Positions 23,085 through 34,394 of a stretch of DNA of 64,000 nucleotides are shown piece by piece. Under the pieces are notes generated by a model that did no database searches, was not told the origin of the DNA, and saw only the letters and a list, made by a program, of their open reading frames with translations. The DNA comes from Calliopum simillimum. Lineage: Eukaryota > Arthropoda > Insecta > Diptera > Lauxaniidae. Every line of letters starts with the position of its first letter. Within the stretch, counting starts at the first letter, position 1. The translations under genes were made by a program, and so were the position numbers. The DNA lies in contig OX638370.1 of the NCBI GenBank assembly GCA_951812925.1, positions 434,001 to 498,000 on the forward strand, read 5' to 3'.

Positions 23085-23183
23085 GTGAATACCACTAATA
23101 TATTAAGTATATTATTGAAAAAAAAAAAAAAAAACACTGTTCAACACAAAAATTGTAATTTGATCTTGGTAATTCAGGGTCGG

Positions 23184-23582
23184 TGATTCCGAATCTGGAT
23201 TTCGGTTTGAGATCCAAGGTATGCTTGATATAAAGTGGAAAAAACACTTCATTCAGTCATATGGCGTGAATGCAAGAAGTAGTGTAGTTCACTTTTGCCA
23301 ACGGCATCGAGTAGCCCTAAGATTCCTCATTAAGCCTTTAACTTTTTCAATTGAATCATTATTTTTTGAGGCATTATTCATTGCAGTAAAGGTATCTCAG
23401 CTCCATAAAAATTTAATGTATTCCTGAACATGAATTTTCGATACTTTTTCTTCAACTACTCCACTCTACTACATCACTCCATAGATATATACCGTTTACT
23501 GCACTTTAAATCAAGGATAACTCGGATCTCAGATTTATAGGAAAAAACGGTTGCCAGATTTAAAATCAGTGATTCTGAATTC
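23184..23582. repeat. Degraded palindromic element related to the 15.2-kb repeat
   Basis: GAGATCCAAGGTATGCTTGA (23209-23228) is an imperfect inverse of TCAAGGATAACTCGGATCTC (23511-23530). The left side carries TGATTCCGAATCTGGAT, close to the CTGAATCCGAAT module. The 15.2-kb element shares TCAAGGATAACTC in its right arm. Confidence 0.45.
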
Positions 23583-23680
23583 GTCAAAAAAGCTATCGTG
23601 ATCAAATTCAGTTTGGTTTTTTCTCAATTTCTTGCTCTGTGTAATATTAATTAAAACAATAAGCGATAGAAAGGAAAGTG

Positions 23681-23755
23681 TCATAGTACTTAGTTCAGTG
23701 GTTAGAGCGACGCATACAAACACAAAGCTTTAAGTTCAATACTTCCCAACAACAC
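23681..23755 (+). repeat. tRNA-like sequence (pseudogene or SINE head)
   Basis: CTTAGTTCAGTGGTTAGAGC (23689-23708) is a textbook D-arm/box A of a eukaryotic tRNA. An AAGTTCAATACTTCC stretch about 25 bp further on is a decayed box B/T-arm. The acceptor ends do not pair, so this is not a working tRNA gene. Confidence 0.5.
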
Positions 23756-23845
23756 AAATGTTCTTCTAAATTCGGGGTTTTCGGAACAAATTCAAAACTG
23801 TTAAGAGTTTTCGTAACGAATTCTTAAAGATTTTTCTAAACAATA

Positions 23846-24183
23846 GCCGTGTTCACAATCCGGAGCATTTAGACTTGCAAAGTAGCAAAATAGCAATAAT
23901 TTCCACTTGATTGTGAGCAATAATAAAAGTATAAGCATTGGAAGATACGAAAAAATTTATTTCTCTGAGAAAATCGTATGAGCAAAGAGAACAAGAGCAT
24001 AAACAAAAAATTTTTATTTGAAAAATGACATGATATTTTTATGCTATAGGTTTTTAGTATAGAAAATGTAAATGCAAATGTACATTCAATCCTATATATT
24101 TTGTTATTGTATAGCAAAATTTTTCAACACTTATTTACAAATGCTATGATGCAAGACCTTTTGCACCGGATCGTGAACATGGC
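23846..24183. mobile_element. MITE with TA duplication
   Basis: The left end GCCGTGTTCACAATCCGG is matched at the right by CCGGATCGTGAACATGGC. TA flanks both sides (23844-23845 and 24184-24185). The inverted repeat extends imperfectly to about 45 bp (AGACTTGCA / TGCAAGACC). About 338 bp, no ORF. Confidence 0.7.
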
Positions 24184-24560
24184 TAATTTTTTAAACTTTT
24201 TCTTTCTTGTTTCCATTTTATAAACAAGACGTTTACGTCAATATTCAATACACATTATAATAAAATATGTCTAGAAGACAAAATAACATTTTGCTATTAT
24301 TGATTACCTTCAAATACCTATGCAATGCACAAAAATATATTCAAGTCTTAAGAAAATGCACATGTGCTCTTGTATACAAAAAACATACATTTGTATATAA
24401 ATATACAATAAATTGAATTTAAAAGATAAAAAAGAAACGAATTTACGAATTTGTTCAGAAATTTCGTTACGATTTCGTGTCAACCCTCTCATGCAAAATT
24501 CGTAACGATTTCGGTACCGAAATCGGAAAGTTTTGCCGAATTTTCGTATCGAATTCGTTA
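24184..24560. other. No gene; TTCGTAACGAA-type palindromes
   Basis: The region has repeated ATTTCGTTACGATTTCG, TTCGTAACGATTTCGG and TTTTCGTATCGAATTC phrases (24440-24560). Similar phrases at 23805 and 7790 suggest a dispersed repeat. No ORF is supported. Confidence 0.35.
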
Positions 24561-24974
24561 AGGCTCCGATACATAGAAGGCAGCGCGTGCACCGCGCGCA
24601 TTATAAGCTTTGACAGTTGATTTAAAAACATAGCTTCTTATGAAGAGAGATACATACAGAAAAGCGAACAACGCACGCGCTGTGTTCAATGCGTAGAGTT
24701 GACCAACTTTCAACTTTTCGAACGCATCATTCGTTTCTTTTGTTTATTTATTTATAAATAATTTTCGCATTTGATAAAATAAACTAAAAAAGAAAAAAAT
24801 CAAAATGATGGAAAAATGAATAAGCGAAGTGCAGGAACAAGTCTGCCTATATAATAAAGGCCATTCTGAGTGTATTTGAAAACGCGTTTACGCGTTCTAT
24901 GTAACAGCACATGCGTTACTTTCGAGTGTTGTCAAGCGATTGATGCACGCGCTGCTCTCTATGTATCGGACCCT
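24561..24974. mobile_element. Harbinger-like MITE with TTA duplication
   Basis: Ends are AGGCTCCGATACATAG and the complement AGGGTCCGATACATAG, continuing to GCAGCGCGTGC. TTA flanks both sides (24558-24560 and 24975-24977). The 3-bp TTA duplication with AGG ends suggests the PIF/Harbinger group. 414 bp, no transposase. Confidence 0.65.
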
Positions 24975-25508
24975 TTACGAATTCGCAACTTTTGGTTTGC
25001 TGGGTTGAGACTTATGGTGGAATTAGCCAAGTAGCGTTTCGTAACGTGACGTCTGCCAAAATCTATCAAATGGCAGAAGCGTGTAAGCGAGTAGTGAAAT
25101 CGTAAAGTAGTGATACGCAACGTTGAGACCCGTTGAAATTAGATTTTCAAACGTCGCGCTACGTTGACAATAGGCGTGATAACACTATCAAAGAATCTCG
25201 GATATAATGGTTTTAGATAGTAAAGAAGGTTCACAGGATTCTAAAAAGCTTGTCAGTTTTTATATTTTTATTGAGATTAATAAGATATTCAATAAAATAA
25301 AACACTAAAATATGCACATCCGCCATATTGAGTCAAACACCAATCAGATAATTTTTAGTTTTACACGATTTTGATTGGCTGACGATGACATAATGCTGTG
25401 TTACTAGATCATTGTATTTTTTTCCTTACATCTGACATCGCTTATCCCTGAAAAGTTTTACAAAAAACGCAATCCTGTATTTATTTGAAAAAAAATATGT
25501 ATACATTA

Positions 25509-27813
25509 GGGTGCAACACTTTTTCGAAATAATGGGAAAATTATAGGTTGCATCAAAGATTATCTTAGGAGCAGGCCTTATTACAAAGACTGCATACTTA
25601 GTTTTGGTCAAAACATCCGAAAAGATGGCCCGCCCGGGGCTTGAATGAAGGTCTAAACGACAAAAATCATTGTTTTTTCGCAGTTTTTTTATTTTATCTC
25701 AAAAACCACGAAACTATTGGTAGTAATTTTTCCTAAATCTTTGAAAGGGACTAATTTTCTACATTTTTTGTTTTTTACTCATTGCCCTATGGAAGTCCCG
25801 GAAAAAGTTAAAATTGTTTGATTCAAAAAATGGTTTTTTTCCTATAACTCAAGATACAAGAGACACACAAAAACTTTAGAGCTCAATAAATGTATGAAAT
25901 CTGCTTTCCTATTTCCTGTTTGGTTTTAAAATATACCCAAAAATTTGATTAGAAACTAGTGAAAAAACTAAAAGCTTCTAAACATGGTCTTTAGAATGGA
26001 AATCGGATTGAAATTGCGCGAGATATGATAATTCTTAGATACTTGGTATTCTTTTTAAAGTTCTAATTTTGGGTATTTTTGTTTCACAGTCTGTTTTGCA
26101 TCCATAACTTAAGATTTTTTTATGATTATTACTTTACGTTAAAGGACGATAAACAGCGCAACTTTCAGGACCAAGAATATCAAAATCGGTTTGTAGTTTC
26201 CTTACGAATTTCAGCCTGAGAGTTTGGATTTTTTCCATTTTTGTCAAATACGGCTTTTTTTGAGTATGAGCGACTGTATACCCTAAATACCGTAAAAAAT
26301 GTGTACTATTATATCCCAAAAACTGTAGGAAATATATTTTGCTATATTTTGCTACTGAAATTCATCTTTCCACAGCTAATAGTTTGTGCCCTAGAGGCCG
26401 ATTTTTGTGATAAAAAAATTGAGTTTTTAGAAATTTTTATTTCGAAGTGACCTTTTGATGTTTTTGCTTGCAACTTTTCCAAAAATTTTAAAAGGGCACT
26501 TAAGAAAAAGTTAAAAGCTTTCAAACGTAGTCTTTAAAAAAGAAATTGGTTGGAATTTACGCAAGATATAAAAGTTATAAGAGAGAGACATTAGAGTATT
26601 TTTTTTATTGTGCAGATATGATTTTTGGTTATTTTTTTGTATCACAGAGTCTATAAAAACTGTCATATCTCGCGTAAATTTTAACCGATTTCTATTCTAA
26701 GGACTACGTTTGAAAGCTTTTAAGCTTATCTTATATTTTTATAAAAATTTTGGGAAAATTTGCAAGAAAAAACATTAAAAGGTCGCTTCGAAATAAAAAT
26801 TTCTAAAAATTCGATTTTTTTTATCACAAAAATTGGCCTCTAGGGCACAAACTGTTAGCTGTAGAAAGATGACTATCAGGACCAAAATATAGCAAAATAT
26901 ATTTCCTATAGTTTTTGGGTATTTTTTACGGTATTTAGGGTATACAGTCGCTCACACTCAAAAAATGCCGTATTTGACAAAAATGGAAAAAAATCCAAAC
27001 TCTCAGGCTGAAATTCGCAAGGAAACTACAAACCGATTTCGATAGTCTTGGTCCCGAAAGTTGCGCTGTTTATCGTTCTTTAACGTAAAGTAATAATCAT
27101 AAAAAAATCTTAAGTTGTGGATGCAAAACACACTGTGAAACAAAAATACCCAAAATTAGAACTTTACAATAAATACCAAGTATGTAAGAATTATCATATC
27201 TCGCGCAATTCCAATCCGATTTCCATTCTAAAGACCATGTTTAGAAGCTTTTAGTTTTTTTACTAGTTTCTAATCAAATTTTTGGGTATATTTTAAAACC
27301 AAACAATAAAAGGTCGCTTTTTCATGATACACAATTATTTTTAACAAATTTCGGTCTCTAGCGGAAAACCGTTTACTTTTGGAATCAAGATTTCAAAGCA
27401 AATTATAGGAAAGCAGATTTCATACATTTATTGAGCTCTAAAGTATTTGTGTGTCTCTTGTATCTTGATTTATAGGAAAAAAAACGTTTTTTGAATCAAC
27501 AAATTTTAACTTCTTCCGGGACTTCCATAGGGCAAACTTCACTGTAGAGCAATGAGAAAAAAACAAAAAATGTAGAAAATTAGTCCCTTTCAAAGATTTA
27601 GGAAAAATTACTACCAATAGTTTCGTGGTTTTTGAGATAAAATGAAAAAACTGCGAAAAAACAATGATTTTTGTCGTTTAGACCTTCATTCAAGCCACGG
27701 GCGGGCCATCTTTTCGGAGGTTTTGACCAAAACTAAGTATGCAGTTTTTGTTTTAAGATCTTAATCTATGATAATTTTTGATGCACTAATTTTTTTTGAA
27801 TTTTGCTGCACCT
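25509..27813. mobile_element. 2.3-kb palindromic element, family C
   Basis: The ends GGGTGCAACA and TGCTGCACCT abut TA on both sides (25507-25508 and 27814-27815). Two arms of about 1.1 kb are inverted copies and meet around 26585-26640. Within each arm a phrase (AAAAGCTT.. through ..GCGAGATAT) occurs twice in diverged form, so the arm itself contains a direct duplication. No preserved ORF. Confidence 0.8.
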
Positions 27814-27983
27814 TAGTGTACATAAATATCTTTATTTGTTTTTGTGGCAAAATATTTAAATGGATACACACGACAAAAATGCCAAGCCGAAAAATCCGTG
27901 ACAGTTGTTTTTCGAAATTTGATAGGCACCAACGCGAATGTTAAATTCTAATTTAAATTTTAAAACGTTTTATTTAATCGATT

Positions 27984-28208
27984 ATGTGCTCAACAATGGA
28001 ACAAGGATTCAGCAAGGCAAACAGCTCCAATTTGTCTAAAATTGATTTGATGATGCTAGGAGAGTTTCTCGCATCAAACAAAGATTTTTGCTCAGCAGAA
28101 TTTCGGAATGTAAAAACTTCATTGTAAGTACTTTATTAATCTATAATAATAAGTCCAATTGAACTTACAAAAGTCCTATTTTTATTTAGGTCTTCACGGC
28201 CATCATAA
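27984..28208 (+). pseudogene. Small spliced ORF in the 4-kb element
   Basis: ATG at 27984 opens MCSTMEQGFSKANSSNLSKI and continues to FCSAEFRNVKTS. The donor ATT|GTAAGT is at 28123/28124 and the acceptor TTTATTTAG ends at 28189. The frame continues SLSSRPS to a TAA at 28206. The intron is 66 bp with consensus ends. The ~53-residue product looks like the first exon of a transposon-encoded protein cut off by internal deletion. Its family is not identified. The splice signals make chance less likely. Confidence 0.45.
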
Positions 28209-28976
28209 AAAACTTTGGAATTCATTTTTATCACGAAAATTAGACAAAATAGCTTATGGCCGCTGAAAATTCACTTTTATTTAGCCTCAACGCGTTGACA
28301 GCGGTTTGTTTTCATTTCGAATTGACATTTGTCTTGCAGTGTCTCAGTTGCAAAAAAAAAAAAAATATGTACAAATTTCTTTCCAAATTGAATTCAAAAT
28401 TCAAAATCAAAAATTAAAAAACAAAAAAAAAAAAAAAAACACGAAAGAAACAATGCTAAATTAGTGTGTTTCAAATTACCTTAAACAGAATAGAAAAAAT
28501 AAAATATTTGTGTTCTACAGCAGAAAATGTCCCTAAATATAGGTTTCAAATCCCTAATCTGGCAACGGTAACATAACTATGACGTAATAATATATTTGAC
28601 AGCGTTTTTGGCTTAAACTTCAAAGTAAGTAAATAAATGCAAAAAATTGCTATTTAACATTAATTTATTGCAAAAAAATAGTTTTTTCCAGAAATAGACG
28701 ACGGGTATGTAAACAAAAAACGCAGTTTCAAAAATTTGTTATCACGCCCATTCATTTGTTATTGTAGAAAAAATAAATTAAATTTGGATGTTATTAATGG
28801 AAATTTTTGAACAAATTAATTTAAATAAAATGACAATGGAATTTTTTAAGTAATTTTTAAGTTGTAAGGTGACATTTCGAACGTTGCCTACCGTTTTCAC
28901 TAATCGATGCTACGTTGACAAGCAACCGTGACGTTATGTTACATACGAAACGCTACTTCTTTGGGTAATTCCACCA

Positions 28977-31900
28977 TTAAACGTGACGTTTTTTTGAACT
29001 TTTATGTGTGTAGACCGTAAAAATTTGCTGGGACTTGCAATAAATTTTTACAGTTAAGTTTTTTACGTGTTGATCCTTTGGTTGGCTGGCGAAGAGCAAA
29101 CTAAAATCATCTGTTTTTTGCATGCTGCGCATTTTTAAGTTTGTATTATTGTAATGACAGAAGAACTATGCCAGGACTTGTACTTGGAGCTTTAATTGTC
29201 AAAAAATTTTTTAAACAAAAAACAATTTGGTCTAAATTATGCACATATTTTTGTACTAAGCACATGGGGTATATAGTCATAATCCATTCTGCCTATCAAA
29301 ATCTGCATCCTTCACTTTATGACAGATAAGAGGTGATTTTGTTTTTAAATTTGAAGAATTTTTTTCTAAAGAGTCAGCAGAACAAAAACGGTTGTGATGA
29401 GTTTTTCAGTTTTTCTTTGAGATTTTTTTCGACTTTCGTCTAAACAACACATGCACAAATGTCGAGCTACTTGTGTACGTACGTAGGCATTTTATTTTTA
29501 TTATGAAAACCTAATATCAAAGAATATTTTAAATTGTCATAACATAGAAAATTAATTAAAATCATTTTCCATCCACCGTTTTTTATTGTTGTTGCTGTCG
29601 TCGTTTTAAGAAAAGACAAGTCTTGTTATTTGGACTGCAACATAATTTCTCATGCAAACCACAGCAACAATACGAGTGATAAAACAAAAACAAAAAAAAA
29701 AAAAAAAAAAAAAAAATGTGCATTTTGTATTTAGCCAGTGCTGCATTTTTTCCTATGGGCAAACTGACAACACTTCAACTCTTCACAAAGTAAACTAAAA
29801 AAATATTTAAAAAAATTAACAAGTGATTCGCAGCATCCCAAAGGGTTTCGCTTGCAATTAAAAGACAGGAAAAAAAAACAACAAAGACAGCTGACGTTTT
29901 TAGACAGCAACAGCAATGTCACACATTCTAGGCACGGTGGGGACACAGAAAAGTTTAAGTTTTTAAAAAAATGTTTTTAACTAAAGCGAGAAATTTCTTT
30001 TGAGGATTTCGTTGGCTTTTTACATAAAGTACTGCATAGAAAGGTCAACTCACAATGTCATTTGATACATGCATGATTGGCAGCTAAATAATGAAAATAA
30101 TTACTATCGAAGAGAAAAATTTCATCAAAGAGCTTCATTCTCATTTTCTCATCAATGCAATTTCTTTAAATCAAAGAAACTCGAATTTAAGTTTTTCTTC
30201 ACCTTTTAAGTATTTTTATTTTATAACTTAAAAATGGCTCTGTCGTCCATTGAAAATCAAGGTTTATAATTTCTTATCCCAGCAATCGTTTAACAATGTT
30301 TCAATCGGCCACATTTTGAGCTGCCTTTAGGATTTCACTCCAATGCTTGATGCCCACTGTGCAGGAAGAGAATTGCATATATGTGCACTCAAAAAAAAAT
30401 TAAAAAATTAAAAGTTTTAGGGCCGTAAAGCACAGTTTTTCGGACAAAATTCTCAAGTATATTTGTTCTTGAAATTAAAAACTTTTAATAAAATTTGATC
30501 TCATAACCACGTAACTACAAAATTTTTTTAATTTATATTTTTTATCGAAAAGTTGTCTTGCCAAATTTTTTCGAAAATTTTAAAAAATGCAGTTACGTGG
30601 TTAAGGTTGAGAGGGCACGATATGTAGTTGAAGTTACAATGCAATTCTTGTCCCAAAGTGCAGATATGCGGAGGGCTTTTCATGTATGTGTGCACTGTAA
30701 ATTAAAAAGATGTACGACACACCGAGGAGGAAAACACTTGACTTTTGACTTTATGTGTTGCGTAGAGCCTGCGGTTTGAAGCTTCATAGTCAGCAGCACC
30801 ATGCAACGCGCTACAGTGGGGTGCTTAAGTTGCAGCTGACATCAAGTGACCGCAGGCGTTTCAGGAATTGTGTGCGTGGTTGTTTGCGTGTTTTTGTAAT
30901 TGATTGCAACAAAAGCGATTGAAATTATAAAGAGTTCAGTAATTTATTTTGTAACGAACTTGTTGCATTGCTGGTCCACAAAAGTTGATATCAGCAGAAA
31001 CCTCAACTTAATGTTTTGAAATCTCAATCTTGAAGTCGCATTTATTTTGGTTTCAGTAATTTAACAACGTTGCAAAATCGCACAATGATGTATGTAGTAT
31101 GTGTTGTTAAAAAGTTAAGCCTTCGTGCTTACATTTGTGAAATTTAGTTGACAATAGCTAAAAGATAGTATGTATGTATCCTCCTTAAATTCCTAGGAGG
31201 AGCATATGGCCAAAAAGCGAAAAGAATGATCCGCTCTAAAGATTATATAAAAAATTACCTACAACTTATGCGAGGTAAGTTAGAAAATAGGTAAGACAGC
31301 CTCTGAAGTTCTTGTGCTACAATTGAAATTTCTTGAGAAGAAGATGATGACGATGATACCTTAGTGAAATTTTGGTTTAAATTTAAGTGACGTTAATAAC
31401 CGAGTTATGTGTTATAAATTTATTGAAAAATTTTTGGGATATATTGTCCCAACCAATTCGAAAGGGTTAAGTTAAGATAAATAGTCAATTTTAATATTTC
31501 TGAAAGTTTAAAAATTTGCGCGTTACTCATACGACGTGTTGCGCTGTTGAAAATGAAATGTAGGTTGCACCATTGCAGTTTGGCCTGAATGCTTGCCTAG
31601 TCACAATTTCAAATTTTATTGTTTGGGTTAAAGTACCTGATATTATGGAAACAACAATAGCTAACACAACAACAAAAACAACTAAGCGAACGAACCCTTT
31701 ATCTTGCCGAGATTCATTTCGAGTGCAATGATTTGTTGCTTTTGCTTTGTATTTTATGCATTTGTATTTGTGTTTGTATATTTTTTGTTGGATGTATTTT
31801 TGTGAACACATGTAATATTCATAACTTTTTTGCAGAATCGTTTTCCAGCGTAGTTTTTTTGCTTACAAAAATAAGACACTTTGTTGCTTTTTTTTACACA

Positions 31901-32708
31901 ATTTCCATTGCCGCATTCGCAAACATCCAACATGCGTGACAATGCATATTTTTACCTATTTTGTAGTTTTTTGAGTATCCTTTGCATTTCTCATTTCACT
32001 TATTCATTGCAGTTGCTGTGAAAAATGAAAATCCACAAAATCATGTGCTTAAAAGAATTATTTGTTTTGTTGTTTTTTTGTTATCTAAAAAATAAGTGAT
32101 TTAATCATTTGTACCTGTGCTCAGATGGAAAAACCTGGCATCGCATGTTTTCATAATTTTGCAGTTTAAAGTTGTATGCAAAAATCACGATACCCAGTCT
32201 TGTCAAGTTGTTTTTCTAAGGAACAAAAACTTTTGCCAGCTTGCATACCTCACCAAAAATAATACCCTAATACTATGCGACTCGTTTTCACAAAAAATTA
32301 TCGATGTCCGATTTTGCCATCTGAGTACATATGTATGTATATTGTTGTGTGTGTGTTTTGTTTAAATATGTACTTAGGTATTTTTGTTGATGATTTTATA
32401 CATTGAATCTACAGACATCATCTTAATGTGTCTATTGCGTCATATATTCGCATGCATTGATATTCTATCCACTTTTGCAACTCTAAAGTAACCATCTTCG
32501 GACCAATTTATTTTTATTTTCAAGTACTTAAATGAAATATCAATTGAATAATTTTTTGTAATTTTCAGAATTGGAAAAATGCATAGAATATAGATTCTTG
32601 GATGTAAAATTAGTGTATTTTTATGTTTTTGTTAAAATCGTTGTGTCACTTCATAAAAGACACCAACGAAATGGATAATGGGATGTTCTTTATAAATGGA
32701 ATGATATA
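28977..32708. other. Gene-poor stretch
   Basis: No gene is supported. It includes a 25-bp A run (29692-29716) and CA/AC-rich patches. A minus-strand ORF at 31527-31811 contains a hydrophobic stretch (VRLVVFVVVLAIVVSII), but no ATG-proximal context or partner exon supports it. The ORF at 30558-30779 is uninformative. Confidence 0.3.
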
Positions 32709-32875
32709 TTGGGTGTACAACTTTAAAACCGGAATTTGACGGTGGATGTCCGTACTAACAAATATCGTGAAAGCTCGAACTTTATATATATGTCATTTTG
32801 AAGGTACATTTGACAGTTGTCACAATCAGTCAACAAAACAATTTTATCTTGTGTGCATCATTATTATTTTTCACG

Positions 32876-33420
32876 ATGAATAACTTCGAAAATTGGAGAA
32901 AAAGACAGCATTTGCGGGGGGGTTCTAGTGGGTCATTTTTTTGCAAAGAAAACAGCTGCCAAAAGTCATCGCATTCTTGTAGAAGTTTATGGGGACTATG
33001 CTCCAGCTGAATCAAGCTGTCGTGAGTGGTTTAAAAGTGGTTATTTTGATGTCGAAGACAAAGAACGTCCTGGTCAGGTGGCCAAACCATTAATGCTCAA
33101 TTCTATCATCAACAATTGATCCAATTGAAGCAGAAAATCCAGGCAGAGTGGCCAACGTATGCGACCAGACATGAGTCAATCATTTTCCACCACGATAACA
33201 CTCGGCCACATATTGCTGCCCCAGTCAAAAATTACCTGGAAAACAACGGAAAACAACGGATGGGAAATTTTGCCTCACCCGCTTTATAGCCCAGACCTTG
33301 CACCATCAGACTACCATTTGTTCCGATCGATGCAGAATGCCCTATCAGGAATACGCTTCACTTCAGTTCAAGATATCGAAAATTGGCTCGATTCATTTTT
33401 TGCCGCCAAGCCGGAGCGTG
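32876..33420 (+). pseudogene. mariner transposase remnant (DD34D)
   Basis: The start ATG at 32876 gives MNNFENWRKRQHLR. A frameshift at the G7 run (about 32917) leads to FFAKKTAAKSHRILVEVYGD and WFKSGYFDVEDKERPGQ, the N-terminal DNA-binding region. Near 33080 the sequence jumps to QTINAQFYHQQL and HHDNTRPH, so the first catalytic Asp is deleted. HHDN and SPDLAPSDYHLF carry the second and third Asp. They are 34 residues apart once a 10-bp tandem duplication (AAAACAACGG twice, 33240-33259) is discounted, as in mariner-family enzymes. The C-terminus is cut by the Tc1-like insertion. Confidence 0.85.
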
Positions 33421-34305
33421 GTCATTGTTGTGAGAAAATGAAAATACCCATTGCGAAAATTCTTTTTAATATTGATTTATTTGATCGAAAACTTCAATGC
33501 AAATACATTAATAGCAGGTCCAATCACCCCCAGCATCAATTATAGCTTGACATCTTCGCGACATACTTTGAACAAGATTTTGCGCATACTCTTCTGAAAA
33601 CGACCTCCAAATTTTGTGAATGCGTCGAACCAGCTGTTTCAAGTTGCAGGGTCGGTTTTTCTGAAGCTTCATCTTCATTTGCGCCCAAACGTTTTCAATT
33701 GGATTGGCATCGGGCGACTGAGACGGCCAATCCAAAGTCACGATCCAAATTGTCTTTGGCCCATTCAAGACGTTTTTGGACATGTTTTTCACTGAGCATC
33801 GGTTTTTGCAAAGTACTTCGGTATTTCACACTATTTGCAATCAAATGATTACGAATAGTTCCGTGGGAGATATTCAAACCTTTTTGGGACAATTTCGAAG
33901 CACCTTCACGCAAAGTTAATGTTGGATTTTTCGAAAATAGAGCACAGATCAGTTTTTCCTGTTTTTCCGTCACTACACCGACAGACCCGCGATTTGGAAA
34001 GTCATCGACATTTTTTTCTTCTTTGAAGCGATTCACCCACTTACTCACAAACTGTTTCGACTTTTGCATATACTTCGCAGCCGCCGCTTGGGTCATTTTG
34101 GGACCTTTGGGGTGCAAACACAAAAAAACGGCTTCAAAGCGCGACGCGTACGCGGTACTCATTTTGGAAAAATGCTGAGAACGCATTGAAAAGAGTGGTC
34201 AGCTGATTCACTTTCACGAAGCATGAAGGACAATACTGCCCTCTGTGTGAGAAAAAAAAATTACAGCATTATACTTTACCGATCGCGAGTAATCGTGACC
34301 ACGCT
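33415..34305 (-). mobile_element. Defective Tc1-like element nested in mariner
   Basis: Terminal inverted repeats AGCGTGGTCA (33415-33424) and TGACCACGCT (34296-34305) bound an 891-bp unit read on the minus strand. The insertion splits the 3' end of the mariner gene. A clean TA duplication is not visible (CCGG on the left, CTTA on the right), so an edge may be mutated. Confidence 0.75.
33508..34186 (-). pseudogene. Tc1-like transposase with internal deletion
   Basis: Two overlapping minus-strand frames form one broken gene. The first (34186-33695) holds an HTH DNA-binding region (AAAAKYMQKSKQFVSKWVNR) and a second helix set (GLNISHGTIRNHL) up to EWAKDNLDRD. The second (to 33508) resumes at IVTLDWPSQSPDANPIENVW, the motif with the final Glu of DD34E transposases, and ends GGDWTCY. 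Both catalytic Asp residues and the linker between are missing. The join at about 33737-33745 is a short stretch (GATCGTGAC) fitting both sides. The start may instead be the Met at 34162. Confidence 0.85.
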
Positions 34306-34394
34306 CTTATTTAACAGACTGTATTGTAAAATTTTCCACAATAAAGCATCAAATTTCGCTAAAAAACTCCGGTTTTTAAGTTGTACACCCAATA

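Larger units (their letters stand above)
25015..28976. mobile_element. 4-kb DNA element with TTA duplication, carrying a nested palindrome
   Basis: The left end TGGTGGAATTAGCC is matched by GGGTAATTCCACCA at the right. TTA flanks both (25012-25014 and 28977-28979). Subterminal blocks are also inverted (GTAGCGTTTCGTA near 25031 / TACGAAACGCTAC near 28944; GCTACGTTGAC on both sides). A 2.3-kb palindrome (25509-27813) is inserted within. Without it the element is about 1.65 kb. It holds a small spliced ORF at 27984-28208. Superfamily uncertain; the 3-bp duplication would fit PIF/Harbinger. Confidence 0.65.
32709..34392 (+). mobile_element. Defective mariner element, interrupted by a Tc1-like element
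   Basis: Ends are TTGGGTGTACAACTT and its inverse complement, extending to AAAACCGGA. TA flanks both (32707-32708 and 34393-34394). Without the nested Tc1-like insertion (33415-34305) about 790 bp remain, short for a 1.3-kb mariner, so an internal deletion is present. It cannot encode active transposase. Confidence 0.9.

Noticed and set aside
31527..31811. Minus ORF with a strongly hydrophobic stretch
   Set aside because: No ATG near the start of the hydrophobic part and no partner exon; overlaps opposite-strand frames of similar length.
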